A stretch of DNA of 64,000 bases. Origin: Streptomyces sp. CB09001 (GTDB lineage: Bacteria; Actinomycetota; Actinomycetes; Streptomycetales; Streptomycetaceae). Below the pieces are notes generated by a model. It saw only the letters and a program-made list of their open reading frames with translations, was not told the origin of the DNA and searched no databases. The position numbers and the translations under genes were made by a program. Shown here piece after piece: positions 33,678 through 41,947 of this stretch; the stretch's first letter is position 1; every line of letters begins with the position of its first letter. The stretch is from NCBI RefSeq assembly GCF_003369795.1, contig NZ_CP026730.1:4207001-4271000 (forward strand). Direction: 5' to 3'.

Positions 33678-34340
33678 ATGACCGCACCGGACGATCCCGC
33701 TCCGCTGGATGAGACCTTCGAGTGCACCTTCGAATTCCAGCCCGGCTGGATCGATCTCACCCTGCACGACGGGACCAAGTCAGAGGCCAAGGCGCTGGCC
33801 ACGGAGGTCGTGAACCGGCTCAATCCACTGGGCCTGGAGATCGAGAAGAGCGCGGTCTTCGACGACATGGTCGAGCGGGCCGTGGACCTCAACGACGACG
33901 TGCCCACCCTCGCGGCGGCGTATTACTCGGAGGCGGGGGAGGCCCTGGCCAACCTCACGGTCGACTCGTACGGAGACGAGGGCGTCGCCCGCCCCGGCCC
34001 GGACGAGGTCGTCCCGTTGCTGCTGCAGTGGGGAAACGCGGAGGTCACCGGCACGCCTCAGATCACTCACCTCGAGCTGGCGGCGGGGCCTGCCGTGCGC
34101 ATCCAGGCGATGCTCAAGGTCAAGCGGATGCTCGGCTTCGGTCGCAAGCTGACCGAGTTCGTCAAGTACGCCGTCTTCCCGCCCGGCATGGAGAGTCTCG
34201 TCGTCGTCACGGTGACCTGGGAGAAGATCGCCCTCACGGAGCAGATCACCGAGCTGGCCGACGAAGCGGTGCGGACCATGCGGATCACTCCGCTCCCGAC
34301 GGGAGGCGCCTCGACGTCCGCGGACGGGGGCACGGCATGA
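33678..34340 (+). CDS. Hypothetical T7SS-module protein (Mog1/PsbP/DcrB-like fold suspected)
   Basis: A 220-aa acidic protein with no signal peptide. It starts FECTFEFQPGWIDLTLHDG and ends KYAVFPPGMESLVVVTVTWEKIALTEQITELADEAVRTMRITP. This gives beta strands, a helix and a final strand, the C-terminal pattern also seen in the proteins at 34337, 38316 and 51724. The Mog1/PsbP/DcrB-type fold is my inference. ATG 33678 follows AAAGGACC; ATG 33663 lies within that site. It overlaps the next gene by 4 nt, and its role may be chaperone or immunity for the module-1 effector. Confidence 0.6.
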   Translation: MTAPDDPAPLDETFECTFEFQPGWIDLTLHDGTKSEAKALATEVVNRLNPLGLEIEKSAVFDDMVERAVDLNDDVPTLAAAYYSEAGEALANLTVDSYGDEGVARPGPDEVVPLLLQWGNAEVTGTPQITHLELAAGPAVRIQAMLKVKRMLGFGRKLTEFVKYAVFPPGMESLVVVTVTWEKIALTEQITELADEAVRTMRITPLPTGGASTSADGGTA

Positions 34341-34942
34341 AGACGGCCGACCAGTTCCCCTCGCCGCCCACGGACTACAACGTCGTCGTCCCGGACGGCT
34401 GGTTCCAGCTCGCGCTCGAACCGGACGATCGTGACCGCGGCATCGTGGCGCTCGCCGAGCTGACGTTCCGTGGCCAGGACAACGCCCCGCACCTCAAGAA
34501 GCAGTTCATGCAGGACCTCCAGCGGAAGGCGAAAGACGCCTACCAGGTCGGCGGCACGGAGCTCTACCTCTCCACGATGACCGTCGGCCCCGTGCCCCTG
34601 GCGTCCTCACTCCTCATCAGTGTCCCCGGCCCCGGCGAGTGGCCCGAGACCTCGGACGCCGCGGCGCTGGCCGAGCACTTGGCCGGCCGCCGCCGCGACG
34701 AGGAGATCAGCGTGGTGGAACTGACCGCGGCGGGAAGGGCGGTCCGCCACCGCCGACGCGAAGCACCCGATCCCGCGAGGCAGTCGGGCAACACCCTGCC
34801 GACGACGACCCTCACCTACTACGTGCCGATTCCCGCCACCACGCGCTGGCTGCTGCTGAACTTCTCGACACCCATCGATCAGCTCGCGGACCAGATGGTG
34901 GCGCTGTTCGACACCGTGGCGGGGACGCTGCACTGGGGCTGA
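34337..34942 (+). CDS. Hypothetical T7SS-module protein, second member of the same fold group
   Basis: A 201-aa soluble protein, ATG 34337 overlapping the previous stop (ATGA). It begins NVVVPDGWFQLALEPDDRDRGIVALAEL, continues with AGRAVRHRRREAPDPARQSG, and ends LTYYVPIPATTRWLLLNFSTPIDQLADQMVALFDTVAGTLHWG. The ending Y-x-P-x-P-x-T-T...LFDTVAGTLxW aligns by eye with the module-3 protein at 51724 (TYIPVPGTTDR...IFDAVTSTFRF). No enzyme motif is visible. Its position right after the effector suggests immunity, chaperone or adaptor use. Confidence 0.6.
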   Translation: MKTADQFPSPPTDYNVVVPDGWFQLALEPDDRDRGIVALAELTFRGQDNAPHLKKQFMQDLQRKAKDAYQVGGTELYLSTMTVGPVPLASSLLISVPGPGEWPETSDAAALAEHLAGRRRDEEISVVELTAAGRAVRHRRREAPDPARQSGNTLPTTTLTYYVPIPATTRWLLLNFSTPIDQLADQMVALFDTVAGTLHWG

Positions 34943-34987
34943 CCTGCGGTGAGTGAGCGGGGCGAGACCACCGGTCGGGCTTCGGGG

Positions 34988-35482
34988 CTCCTCGCTGCAC
35001 TGAGGCCGCCTTCACTGGCCGATTTGTGCACCGGTTCACGCTTCCGCCGCCGGGCATCCCTGTCGTCCCAAGTGCCTCACCCGTAGGATCTTTGCTCTAG
35101 CGGACGGCCCGTGGACGTGGGGGCGGACCGCTTCAGTCACGCCACGGGGGAAGGCCCTGAGGCGATGGGAGGGAGAGCTGTCATGGCGAAGGACACAGAC
35201 CTTACTTACGCCGAGATGGAGAAGAAGGCCACCGACCTCATCAAGGCGATGGGCGACATGGAAGACATGTTGAAGGCCATCGAGAAGGGTGTGGAGGAGC
35301 TGGTCGCGAACGGCTTCACCACGCAGAAGGCCTCCGGCGCGTACGACGAGTCCATCAAGGACTTCACCAAGGGCGCGGCCAAGACCGTCAAGGGCCTGGA
35401 GGGCCTGTCCAAGTTCCTCACCAACGCCAAGAAGGCGTACGAGGACCTGGACGAGCAGCTGGCGAAGAGCGCCAAGGGTTGA
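34988..35482 (+). repeat. Segmental duplication, copy 2
   Basis: Second copy of the block at 31261-31827. Near-identity covers 35025-35482, including the whole leader with TAGGATCTTTGCTCTAGCGG, the ribosome site and the coding region. The shorter shared block at 34988-35010 shows that the duplicated unit once reached the eccC start region. The intervening 72 bp are missing here. Confidence 0.9.
35183..35482 (+). CDS. WXG100-like T7SS small protein, copy A2
   Basis: 99 aa, identical in protein sequence to copy A1 at 31528. The genes differ only at three silent sites (GGT/GGC, CAA/CAG, GGC/GGT). The same F-for-W turn region and YxxxD motif are present. It is followed by a strong hairpin and then module-2 genes. 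Conservation of the whole leader suggests a recent copy or gene conversion that keeps expression equal. Confidence 0.88.
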   Translation: MAKDTDLTYAEMEKKATDLIKAMGDMEDMLKAIEKGVEELVANGFTTQKASGAYDESIKDFTKGAAKTVKGLEGLSKFLTNAKKAYEDLDEQLAKSAKG

Positions 35483-35512
35483 TCAAACCGATACCCGCAG
35501 GCTGAGCGGAGC

Positions 35513-35548
35513 GGGTGCGACGGGAGGCATCGCGTTCCCGTCGCACCC
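35513..35548 (+). terminator. Hairpin after WXG100 copy A2
   Basis: GGGTGCGACGGGA (35513-35525) and TCCCGTCGCACCC (35536-35548) form a perfect 13-bp stem with a 10-nt loop, 31 bp after the stop. The remaining gap to 35753 has no other clear feature. The matching position after copy A1 suggests a shared attenuation design. Confidence 0.75.
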
Positions 35549-35753
35549 TCGTCTTCGGGGTTCGGTGCTTCTGGTCCCGTGGTTCGCAGTATGGCGCATC
35601 AAGCGCAGGATCAGCCTTCAGCGGGAGCGAACCGCTGGTGATGGGAAGAACGGCTGTACCAATGCAGCAGGAACTGGCCGGCTGTGCCGCCGAGGGTGGC
35701 TCGGGATTTCGCGGACCACCTGCCCTACGGCACCAGGGATTCTGGAAGAACGC

Positions 35754-36053
35754 ATGAGTGACCTGAACCTTGACGACACCATCTTTCAGCACTTGAAGAC
35801 AACCTTTTCCACCATCAGTGACCGCATGGACGCCGCCCGCCGAAGCCTGCGAGGCGCGGACGCCTCTGCTGTCGGGGAGAGCCAGCTCGTCGAGGACGTA
35901 CAGGATTTCGCCGACGAATGGGCGTACGGCATCAAGCAGCTCGGTAAGCACACACAAGGTGCCGTGAAGATGATCAACATGATCGGTGACTCATTCGCCA
36001 AACTGGATCTGGATCTGGCCGAGTCGCTGAAGACCAAGAAGAAGGGCAAGTGA
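35754..36053 (+). CDS. WXG100-type partner protein, module 2
   Basis: A 99-aa helical protein. Its core VEDVQDFADEWAYGIKQLGKHTQGAVKMINMIGDSFAKLDLDLAESL has the conserved Trp-containing centre and an F-x-x-L-D version of the C-terminal T7SS motif (Phe instead of Tyr). It overlaps the following large gene (GTGA), as its relatives in modules 1 and 3 abut theirs. ATG 35754 is used; no strong ribosome site is visible (GGAAGAACGC). Confidence 0.72.
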   Translation: MSDLNLDDTIFQHLKTTFSTISDRMDAARRSLRGADASAVGESQLVEDVQDFADEWAYGIKQLGKHTQGAVKMINMIGDSFAKLDLDLAESLKTKKKGK

Positions 36054-37306
36054 GCGTGGCCGGAAGGCGTCCTGCCTTCCCTCACATCGGATGGGATCCA
36101 ACTCCGGGTGACGTCGACGACACCCGTGAACTTGCCAAGAAGCTTGGGAGCCTCGCAGGTGACCTGGGTACTGCGGTCAGGGAACTGGAGCGCATTGAGT
36201 GCGGCGCCTGGAAAGGGAAGACCGCGGTCGCCTTCACCGAGTACATAGGTGAAGACGTCACTCCTCTCATCCGCAAGAGCTACGAGTCCTTCGACAAAGC
36301 CTCACGTGCCCTGCACCGCTGGTCCAACGAGCTGAAGGACTTTCAGGACGAGGCAAACCGACTGGAGAAGTCCGCCGGCGAGAAGCTCGACGACAGGGCC
36401 AAGGCCGAGGCGAAGGCAGATGGCAAGGGCAGCAAAGAACTCGGCGAGGCATCCAGCGCTGTCGACGGAGTGATCCAGAAGGTTCGAGACCTGGAGGGGC
36501 GCTACAAGGAGGCCGCTCGGCAGATCAGCAAGGAACTGGACAAGGCGGCCGACATCGCGCCGGACGAGCCGGGTTTCTGGGACAAACTCGGCAAGGGCAT
36601 CGCCGACGCCTGGGACGCCACCGGTGACTGGCTGAAGGAGCACGCCGACCTGATCAAGGCGATCGGCGATGTGCTGAGCGACATCACGGCGGTGCTTGGC
36701 ATGCTGGCCATCATCACCCTGCCGTTCCCGCCTCTCGCCGCGATCTTCGGAACGGCAGCCCTCATCGGCAGTGGTCTCGCGCTGGCGACTCATGGAGTGG
36801 CCATGGCGGCCGGGGCGGATGTGAGCTGGGTGACGATGGGCACGGATGCACTGGGATTGCTGCCGGGCATCGGCATGTTCGGCAAGGGGGTGAAAGTTGT
36901 CGGGGAGTCGGCCAGGGCCGCCAGGGGTTTGTCGGCAGCCAAAGTCGGTGCATTGGGTAAAGGGTTCCAGTCCACAAACCTTGGCACCTCACGTGTTCTG
37001 GTTGCTTTCGGAAAGACGTCCAAGATCGTCGACGGCGGGCTCGGCAAGGCTGGGCTGGTGAAGATCGGCGGCAAGGGCAACTTCGTTCACGAGGTCGCGC
37101 ATGCCAGCAGTGGACTCAAGTCGCGTATGGGTGGTCTCGTGAGTGCGGGTTATCACGAGGGACAGTGGCTGGGTACGAAGGGAATCAATACCTTCTTCAA
37201 GGGCAATATGGACCCGTTCAGCGGGCTCGGTAGAACCGTCGACGCAGGACTGAAGATCGCTCCCAAGGTGGCGACGCACATCACCAGCGCGGTTTCGGGA
37301 GATTAG
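36050..37306 (+). CDS. Large T7SS-type effector-like protein, module 2
   Basis: A 418-aa protein. The N-terminal PHIGWDPTPGDVDDTRELAKKLGSL is the same T7SS-type segment as in 32255 and 53107. A WKG turn follows in IECGAWKGKTAVAF (about 47-60), then coiled coils to about 165 and a hydrophobic centre (about 205-260) with DVSWVTMGTDALGLLPGIGMFGKGVK. The last 130 residues (from SARAARGLSAAK) are Gly/Lys-rich and match no toxin domain that I recognise. GTG 36050 overlaps the partner gene stop; GTG 36056 is possible. Confidence 0.75.
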   Translation: MSVAGRRPAFPHIGWDPTPGDVDDTRELAKKLGSLAGDLGTAVRELERIECGAWKGKTAVAFTEYIGEDVTPLIRKSYESFDKASRALHRWSNELKDFQDEANRLEKSAGEKLDDRAKAEAKADGKGSKELGEASSAVDGVIQKVRDLEGRYKEAARQISKELDKAADIAPDEPGFWDKLGKGIADAWDATGDWLKEHADLIKAIGDVLSDITAVLGMLAIITLPFPPLAAIFGTAALIGSGLALATHGVAMAAGADVSWVTMGTDALGLLPGIGMFGKGVKVVGESARAARGLSAAKVGALGKGFQSTNLGTSRVLVAFGKTSKIVDGGLGKAGLVKIGGKGNFVHEVAHASSGLKSRMGGLVSAGYHEGQWLGTKGINTFFKGNMDPFSGLGRTVDAGLKIAPKVATHITSAVSGD

Positions 37307-37352
37307 CCTTGAGGGCGGGAAGCACATTGGACGCTGTCGTCGGAAGGGGAAG

Positions 37353-38273
37353 ATGCGAGTGAACGTGTGGCAGCCGGAAGCCGGAGAAACGCTCCTCGCG
37401 CGCGCGCCCGTGACCTTTGCGACGGGTGCGGCGCCGCCAGTGAGAGGGATGCGTTGGTTTCGCGACACGGAGCGCAACGACATCCAGCACGAGCTTCAGG
37501 GGTGGCCGGAAGGCCCCTCCTTCACTCCTCGGTCAACCGGCAACACCATGGCGCGCCGGTTGTTGAAAGGCACCGCAAAGGTCACCGGAGTGACCGTCAT
37601 GGCGGCCCTGAGCGCCGCGGGAGGCAACATCGCCACCCCCTCGTCCGCTGATTCCGGATCGGACACACCCGATGACCCGGCCAACGAGGTCGATGACTTC
37701 CCCGTCATGTGGGCCGCGCAAGGAACCATCGGTAGAACGCTTCCCTGGCAGCTGGATCCGGGGCGTGTGAATCAGAAGTACTGGCGGACACATCTCATCG
37801 TCACTGACCGCAGGATCCTTGTCGTCGAACTTCCCTACGACGGGAAGGACCAGGAAGCGATCGATGACGAGGTCATCTGGCAAGCCTCACGCACTGACAT
37901 CCGTGCGGTCGAGCTGAAGAACTTCAAAGACGGCAATGATTTCACAATCATTTTTTCGGATGATTCTTGGTGCAGATTGAGCTGTCGTTCTCGAAGGCAA
38001 TTGACTCGATATCTGATGCGGGTGCCGGTGTTGCTCGCTGTGGCTGATCTGAATCAGCGACAGCGGAAGGCTGTTCTGGATTACGCGGAAGAAATCGAAA
38101 TGCCGGGTTCCGTTTTTCCCGTTATCACGCAAAATTCGTGCGGCCACTATAATGTCGACATCCTTCTTCCTAGTCGACTCACCTCTGCCTTCGGGGCATC
38201 CGAGGAAAGCCTCGTCCTGGATGGAGAAGGGCGCGACATCGATGTCTCGGAGTATCACCCCGAAGATTTCTGA
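37353..38273 (+). CDS. Hypothetical protein with PH-like C-terminal half; low-GC 3' end
   Basis: A 306-aa protein. After a variable N-terminus with one hydrophobic stretch (KVTGVTVMAALSAAGG), the central part WRTHLIVTDRRILVVELPY...IWQASRTDIRAVELKNFKDGNDFTIIFSDDSWCRLSC looks like a bacterial PH/GRAM-type beta sandwich with the usual L-T-D-x-R-I/L turn. From about 37930 the DNA drops to near 50 percent GC with codons ending in A/T, unlike the rest of the window. It sits between the module-2 effector and a Mog1-like gene, so a T7SS accessory or immunity role is possible. Confidence 0.6.
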   Translation: MRVNVWQPEAGETLLARAPVTFATGAAPPVRGMRWFRDTERNDIQHELQGWPEGPSFTPRSTGNTMARRLLKGTAKVTGVTVMAALSAAGGNIATPSSADSGSDTPDDPANEVDDFPVMWAAQGTIGRTLPWQLDPGRVNQKYWRTHLIVTDRRILVVELPYDGKDQEAIDDEVIWQASRTDIRAVELKNFKDGNDFTIIFSDDSWCRLSCRSRRQLTRYLMRVPVLLAVADLNQRQRKAVLDYAEEIEMPGSVFPVITQNSCGHYNVDILLPSRLTSAFGASEESLVLDGEGRDIDVSEYHPEDF

Positions 38274-38315
38274 GAGTTGCTACTACTCCCTTCCCTACTC
38301 GATGCAACGGTTCAT

Positions 38316-39035
38316 ATGACTCCCACTGCTGGTTCCTCCGCCCTCACCGTTCCGCCTATATCGTCGGCTGAGCCTCCACCCGTCTGGTTTCTGACACCCG
38401 AGGGATTCTTCGCGCTGCCGTTGGCCGATGACCCCGCGGAGCGGGTCGAACGAGCGGAATCCTTCGTGCGGCAGCTCTACTCTCGTGGCAGCGAGGAGAT
38501 CTGGGCTCCTGCCGCCCCCACCTACGCGACCTTGGCCGAGAGGATCGGGGACACTGGTGTGTCCTACGCGGCCCTGGGGTTGTTCTCCACCTCGGAGGAG
38601 GAACGCACCCCCACCGGCGACGTCGCCAGGCACGACCTCTCCGAGGGAGCCGCCCAGTGTGCGTTCACTCTGGCGGCCGTCCCCACTGAGCAGGAGGCCG
38701 GCGCCGTCGACGTCGTCGCTCAGGGCATTGTGGCCGCCCTGTCCAAGGACACGTTCAACGACGTGCAGTGGCTGGACCTCCCCTGCGGACCAGCGGTCTC
38801 CTGCGTCACATGGCGGCAGTACCAACTCGGCCCCGAGGTCACGGCTGCAGCTGAGCCGACCGACTTCGTCACCGCCGAGATACAGGTCCATGTGCCCTTC
38901 CCGACCGGCCCGTTCACCGCGGTGTTCACGCTGGTTACGGCATCTACCGATCACTGGACCCAGTTCGTCGACATGATGGGGGGCATCCTTCAGACGGTTT
39001 CCTTCGCGGATCCGGTCGAGGCCCTCACCGAGTAG
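38316..39035 (+). CDS. Hypothetical T7SS-module protein, module 2
   Basis: A 239-aa soluble protein. It starts PVWFLTPEGFFALPLADDPAERVERAESFVRQLYSRGSEEIWAPAAPTYATLAERI and ends EIQVHVPFPTGPFTAVFTLVTASTDHWTQFVDMMGGILQTVSF. The order (W-P-E-G-F-F-L-P-L, helix, V-P-F-P strand, helix, final strand) matches the proteins at 34337 and 51724 and the broken gene at 39146-39682. ATG 38316 is chosen; a TTG at 38277 would add 13 residues. Neither has a clear ribosome site. Function unknown. Confidence 0.55.
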   Translation: MTPTAGSSALTVPPISSAEPPPVWFLTPEGFFALPLADDPAERVERAESFVRQLYSRGSEEIWAPAAPTYATLAERIGDTGVSYAALGLFSTSEEERTPTGDVARHDLSEGAAQCAFTLAAVPTEQEAGAVDVVAQGIVAALSKDTFNDVQWLDLPCGPAVSCVTWRQYQLGPEVTAAAEPTDFVTAEIQVHVPFPTGPFTAVFTLVTASTDHWTQFVDMMGGILQTVSFADPVEALTE

Positions 39036-39145
39036 CCCGTCGTCGACCTCGCCCGAGTTTGTTGTTTCCGTCGGTCGACTGCGCTGTTCAAGTCGGGTGG
39101 GTCGGCGACGGTCTCACCCTTTGAGTTCGTTTTCGGCGGCGTTGG

Positions 39146-39682
39146 TCAGTCCGTCCCAGGAAGCCGGAGGGTCCGCGCGAAGTCGTCCAGTGCCTCCATT
39201 GCCGCGGCGATCACTTCGGGGGCGCTGTCCGGGACCGGAACGAAATACTCGACCCGGCGGTGAGCGACGTCGACGCCTTGGGCCGCGTCGGCAGGCACCT
39301 CCCGCTCCGAGCGCAGGGCCGCGGTGTCGTCGAGCGTGCGCGTCTCGGGACATGGAGTTACGGAGGCGAGTGCCGCCAGGGCCGCGTCCGGGCTGCCGAC
39401 GGGCCCGACCCGTGGAATGTCGATCGGCGCGGAGGCCACGACCGAAACGGGAAGTGCGACGCCGTGAAGGCGTTCGGTAGGGAGGTGGAGGGTCATTCCC
39501 TCCTAGGCCCTGGCCCGGCGCGCGACCTTCTTCATCTCCTGGGTGAGCTTCAGCCGTGCCTTCGGAATGTCGTCCTTGGGGAAGCCCACGGGTAGTTGTG
39601 CGAAGGCCTTGCGGACGATGTGGTCCATCGCCTCCTGGGTGCCTGTGCGCAGCGGAATGACATCCCAGCCGGGTGGCGGCAC
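39146..39682 (-). pseudogene. T7SS-module protein of the 51724 type, split by an in-frame amber codon
   Basis: On the minus strand, one continuous frame reads PPPGWDVIPLRTGTQEAMD...KLTQEMKKVARRARA, then TAG (39505-39503), then in the same frame EGMTLHLPTERLHGVALPVSV...VEYFVPVPDSAPEVIAAAMEALDDFARTLRLPG. The two parts line up with the halves of the intact protein at 51724 (ESWWEFDIRP...LTAMLRKMAKDA / LYLGCMAENFDGVPLTATV...YIPVPGTTDR). A ribosome-like GAGGGA precedes an ATG at 39496, so the C-terminal 116 residues could still be made. No good start exists for the N-terminal part (GTG 39682 is the first). Confidence 0.7.
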
Positions 39683-39790
39683 GAGGTTTGCGTGCTGGGG
39701 CGTACGTCGTGGGACCGTCTCGCACCAGGTGGCACATTCGGCCCGAGAGCAAGTTGTGGCCTCACGGCCTCTGCGTGCCCGTGGATCTCA

Positions 39791-40876
39791 TCAGCGATTG
39801 ACCGCCTGGATTTCCTGCACCGTGACGGCCTGGGCGTTGTCGAAGGTGCCGTCGGGGAGGTCGCCGCCCGCGCCGCCGGTGCCGGTCCAGGCGATCTCCC
39901 AGGTGATGGTGGCCTGGAGGTCGAAGGTGCCGTCTCCGGAGGAGCGGAGGTACTTGATGCCGCAGGGCGGGGTCCGGTCGGCCTTGCCCTTGGCGTAGGG
40001 CTCGCCGATCGAGCCGTCGTCGTTGATCGTGCACTCGCCGGACGCCGGATACGTCTCGGCATCCGGGGTGCCCGGCTCCAGCTTGAGTGACACGGGCTTA
40101 GCGGTGGTCGTGGCCGTGAGGGCGAAGCCGGGGGCGTTGATGGCGGCCGTGGCCTGGACCTCGTGGAAGTCGGCCTTGTCGAGCCAGGCCCAGGTCGGCA
40201 GGTTCACCTTCGTGGTCCCGGCGGGGGCGAGGGTGACGTCGGTGCCGGGCAGCTCCATGTGCTGGTACGCGAGGGCGGCGAGTATCTCCGGCGTGATGGC
40301 CTCCTCGTACTGGGGCGGCGGGGCCTCGCCGTTGTCGACCCAGAACGGGAGGTCGGTGCAGGAGTTGCGCTTCAAATAGTCGGGCTCGTTCGGATTCTCG
40401 ACGCCGGCCCAGAACATTCCCTCGCCGTCCTTGGCGACGTTGTAGTCCTTGTAACCGGGGGTGTCCGTCCAGCCGTACTCGTCCTCGTAGTGCGCCTTCG
40501 TCTGGCCGATCGCCGCGGCGGGAGTCCCGGTCATGCCGGGTGCGCTCGCGGCCTCCTTTATCTCGGCGGACATCTTCTCCTTGAAGTCCTTGGCGCCGAG
40601 GTAGGGGGCGTACCAGCAGGGTGGGGGAGTCCAGTTGACGTCGGCGGACGTCAAGTTTCCGGTGCCGCCGTTCGGGGCGACGGAACCGGAGTACGTGATG
40701 CGTGCGGCGGCGTAGATGCCCGTTTTGTCGCCGCCGCCTTCTTGCTCGGCGTTGCCGCCCTTGCCGGTGTCCACTGGTTCCGCGGTGGCGTTCGGGGCAG
40801 CGAGCAAGATCATGCCGGTCGCGGCGGTCAGGGCAGCGACGCTGCTGCCGAAGAAGCCTCGCCGTGGTCTCCTCAC
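39791..40876 (-). CDS. Secreted protein of unknown function, paralogue of 56735-57844
   Basis: A 361-aa exported protein. The signal-like N-terminus is RRPRRGFFGSSVAALTAATGMILLAAPNATA. The mature part has WTPPPCWYAPYLG, PGYKDYNVAKDGEGMFW, VNLPTWAWLDKADFHEVQ, PASGECTINDDGSIGEPY and PCGIKYLRSSGDGTFDLQATITWEIAW...PDGTFDNAQAVTVQEIQAVNR. Every block recurs in the same order in the protein at 56735-57844. GTG 40876 overlaps the stop of the upstream lipoprotein gene. It may be a lipoprotein-tethered surface protein; no known enzyme motif is seen. Confidence 0.75.
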   Translation of the reverse strand: MRRPRRGFFGSSVAALTAATGMILLAAPNATAEPVDTGKGGNAEQEGGGDKTGIYAAARITYSGSVAPNGGTGNLTSADVNWTPPPCWYAPYLGAKDFKEKMSAEIKEAASAPGMTGTPAAAIGQTKAHYEDEYGWTDTPGYKDYNVAKDGEGMFWAGVENPNEPDYLKRNSCTDLPFWVDNGEAPPPQYEEAITPEILAALAYQHMELPGTDVTLAPAGTTKVNLPTWAWLDKADFHEVQATAAINAPGFALTATTTAKPVSLKLEPGTPDAETYPASGECTINDDGSIGEPYAKGKADRTPPCGIKYLRSSGDGTFDLQATITWEIAWTGTGGAGGDLPDGTFDNAQAVTVQEIQAVNR

Positions 40877-41544
40877 TGGCACTTCTTGGCCTCCGTCTCG
40901 ACGAACACCTTGGACGCCTGCCACAGGCCGTCACCAGTGGGGTACTTGGTCATGATGATCTTGTAGTAGTTGAAGTCCTTGAGGCTGGGCTCGGACTTCA
41001 GCACCTTCCCCGTTTTGACTTCTTTTCCGTAGAACTTCCCGGTGTCCGCACAGAATGCGACCTCAACCGAGTTGCCGTTCGGGGCAGATCGTGTGGTGGC
41101 GTCGTAGTGACGGCGGGTGCCGGTGCCGGTCCAGCCGCCCTTGATCCACTCGTTGATCTGCGTCTCGGCGTAGTGGATTCCGTCCCCCGTGGCGTAGGCG
41201 GCCAGGGCGGCGTCCTTGGTCGTGCGCTTGTCGACGCCTCGGTAGATGGCGCGCAGGTAGTTCGCGGCATCGTCCATCGCGGCCGCTTCGTTCTTGTCCT
41301 TCGGCTTGTCCCAGTCGAAGACGAGGTTCATGTCCTTCGGAAGGGACAGGTCCACACCGTCCGGCTTGTCCTCCGCCGGTGCGGCCGAAGACTCGGCTGG
41401 CTCGCTCGGGGTCGCAGACCCCTGGTCCGCTCCCGCGATCTTGTCGTTGTCGCTGGACTTGTCGTCCCCGCCCCCGCAGGCCGTCAACAGCAAGGCGGCT
41501 GAGGCGGCGAGCGCGGCAGCAACGGGCAAAGAGCGGCGCTTCAC
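40873..41544 (-). CDS. Lipoprotein, partner of the secreted protein (pair 1)
   Basis: A 223-aa lipoprotein. The lipobox LLLTACGGG (Cys near residue 22) follows a short positively charged leader, then a Ser/Asp/Ala-rich linker. The globular part DLSLPKDMNLVFDWDKPKDKNEAAAMDDAANYLRAIYRGV...YAETQINEWIKGGWTGTGTRRHYDA...VEVAFCADTGKFYGKEVKTGK aligns by eye with the lipoprotein at 57841-58506. A SnoaL/NTF2-like fold is possible (inference). GTG 41544 follows GGGGAG. It is translationally coupled to the secreted-protein gene. Confidence 0.8.
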   Translation of the reverse strand: MKRRSLPVAAALAASAALLLTACGGGDDKSSDNDKIAGADQGSATPSEPAESSAAPAEDKPDGVDLSLPKDMNLVFDWDKPKDKNEAAAMDDAANYLRAIYRGVDKRTTKDAALAAYATGDGIHYAETQINEWIKGGWTGTGTRRHYDATTRSAPNGNSVEVAFCADTGKFYGKEVKTGKVLKSEPSLKDFNYYKIIMTKYPTGDGLWQASKVFVETEAKKCQ

Positions 41545-41755
41545 AGTGGACTCCCCGTGAGACAGAAGTGCGGTCAAGGCCACTGACGCTATCGACGGGG
41601 TTCCTGGTTTCGCCAGTGTGAACCGCGTCAGGGATCGTTACCGTGCTCGGGACGTGCGGGGAACCAGTGAGGGGCGAAGGGGCACGTGACCGACGTCATG
41701 GCCGGGAAAGGTGGGACCGGGCGTATGGCGAGGGCGTGAGCGGGGGAGTGGGCAG

Positions 41756-41947
41756 GTGCAGCAGGAGCAGGATCGCCGTAACCGGGTGCGGGTGCGGGAC
41801 GGGGCCGTACTCGGGCTGTTCCTCGTCGTCGCGGGCGCCGTCGTCTTCCTCGGTTTCGGGGGCGCGCGGTGGGCCGCCCGGGAGAGCGCGCACGCTCTGT
41901 ACGGGCTGCCGGGGGTGCCTGGAGTGCCGGGGGAGTGCTGGGGCTGA
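41756..41947 (+). CDS. Small single-pass membrane protein
   Basis: A 63-aa protein: a charged N-terminus QEQDRRNRVRVRDG, one hydrophobic helix VLGLFLVVAGAVVFLGFGGARW and a Gly/Pro-rich tail. GTG 41756 is preceded by CGGGGGAGTGGGCAG. Its stop overlaps the next gene's ATG (TGATG), so the pair is coupled. No family recognised. Confidence 0.5.
   Translation: MQQEQDRRNRVRVRDGAVLGLFLVVAGAVVFLGFGGARWAARESAHALYGLPGVPGVPGECWG

Noticed and set aside
35515..35757. An 80-codon plus-strand frame after WXG100 copy A2
   Set aside because: No ribosome site, spans a strong hairpin, and overlaps the start of the partner gene in another frame.
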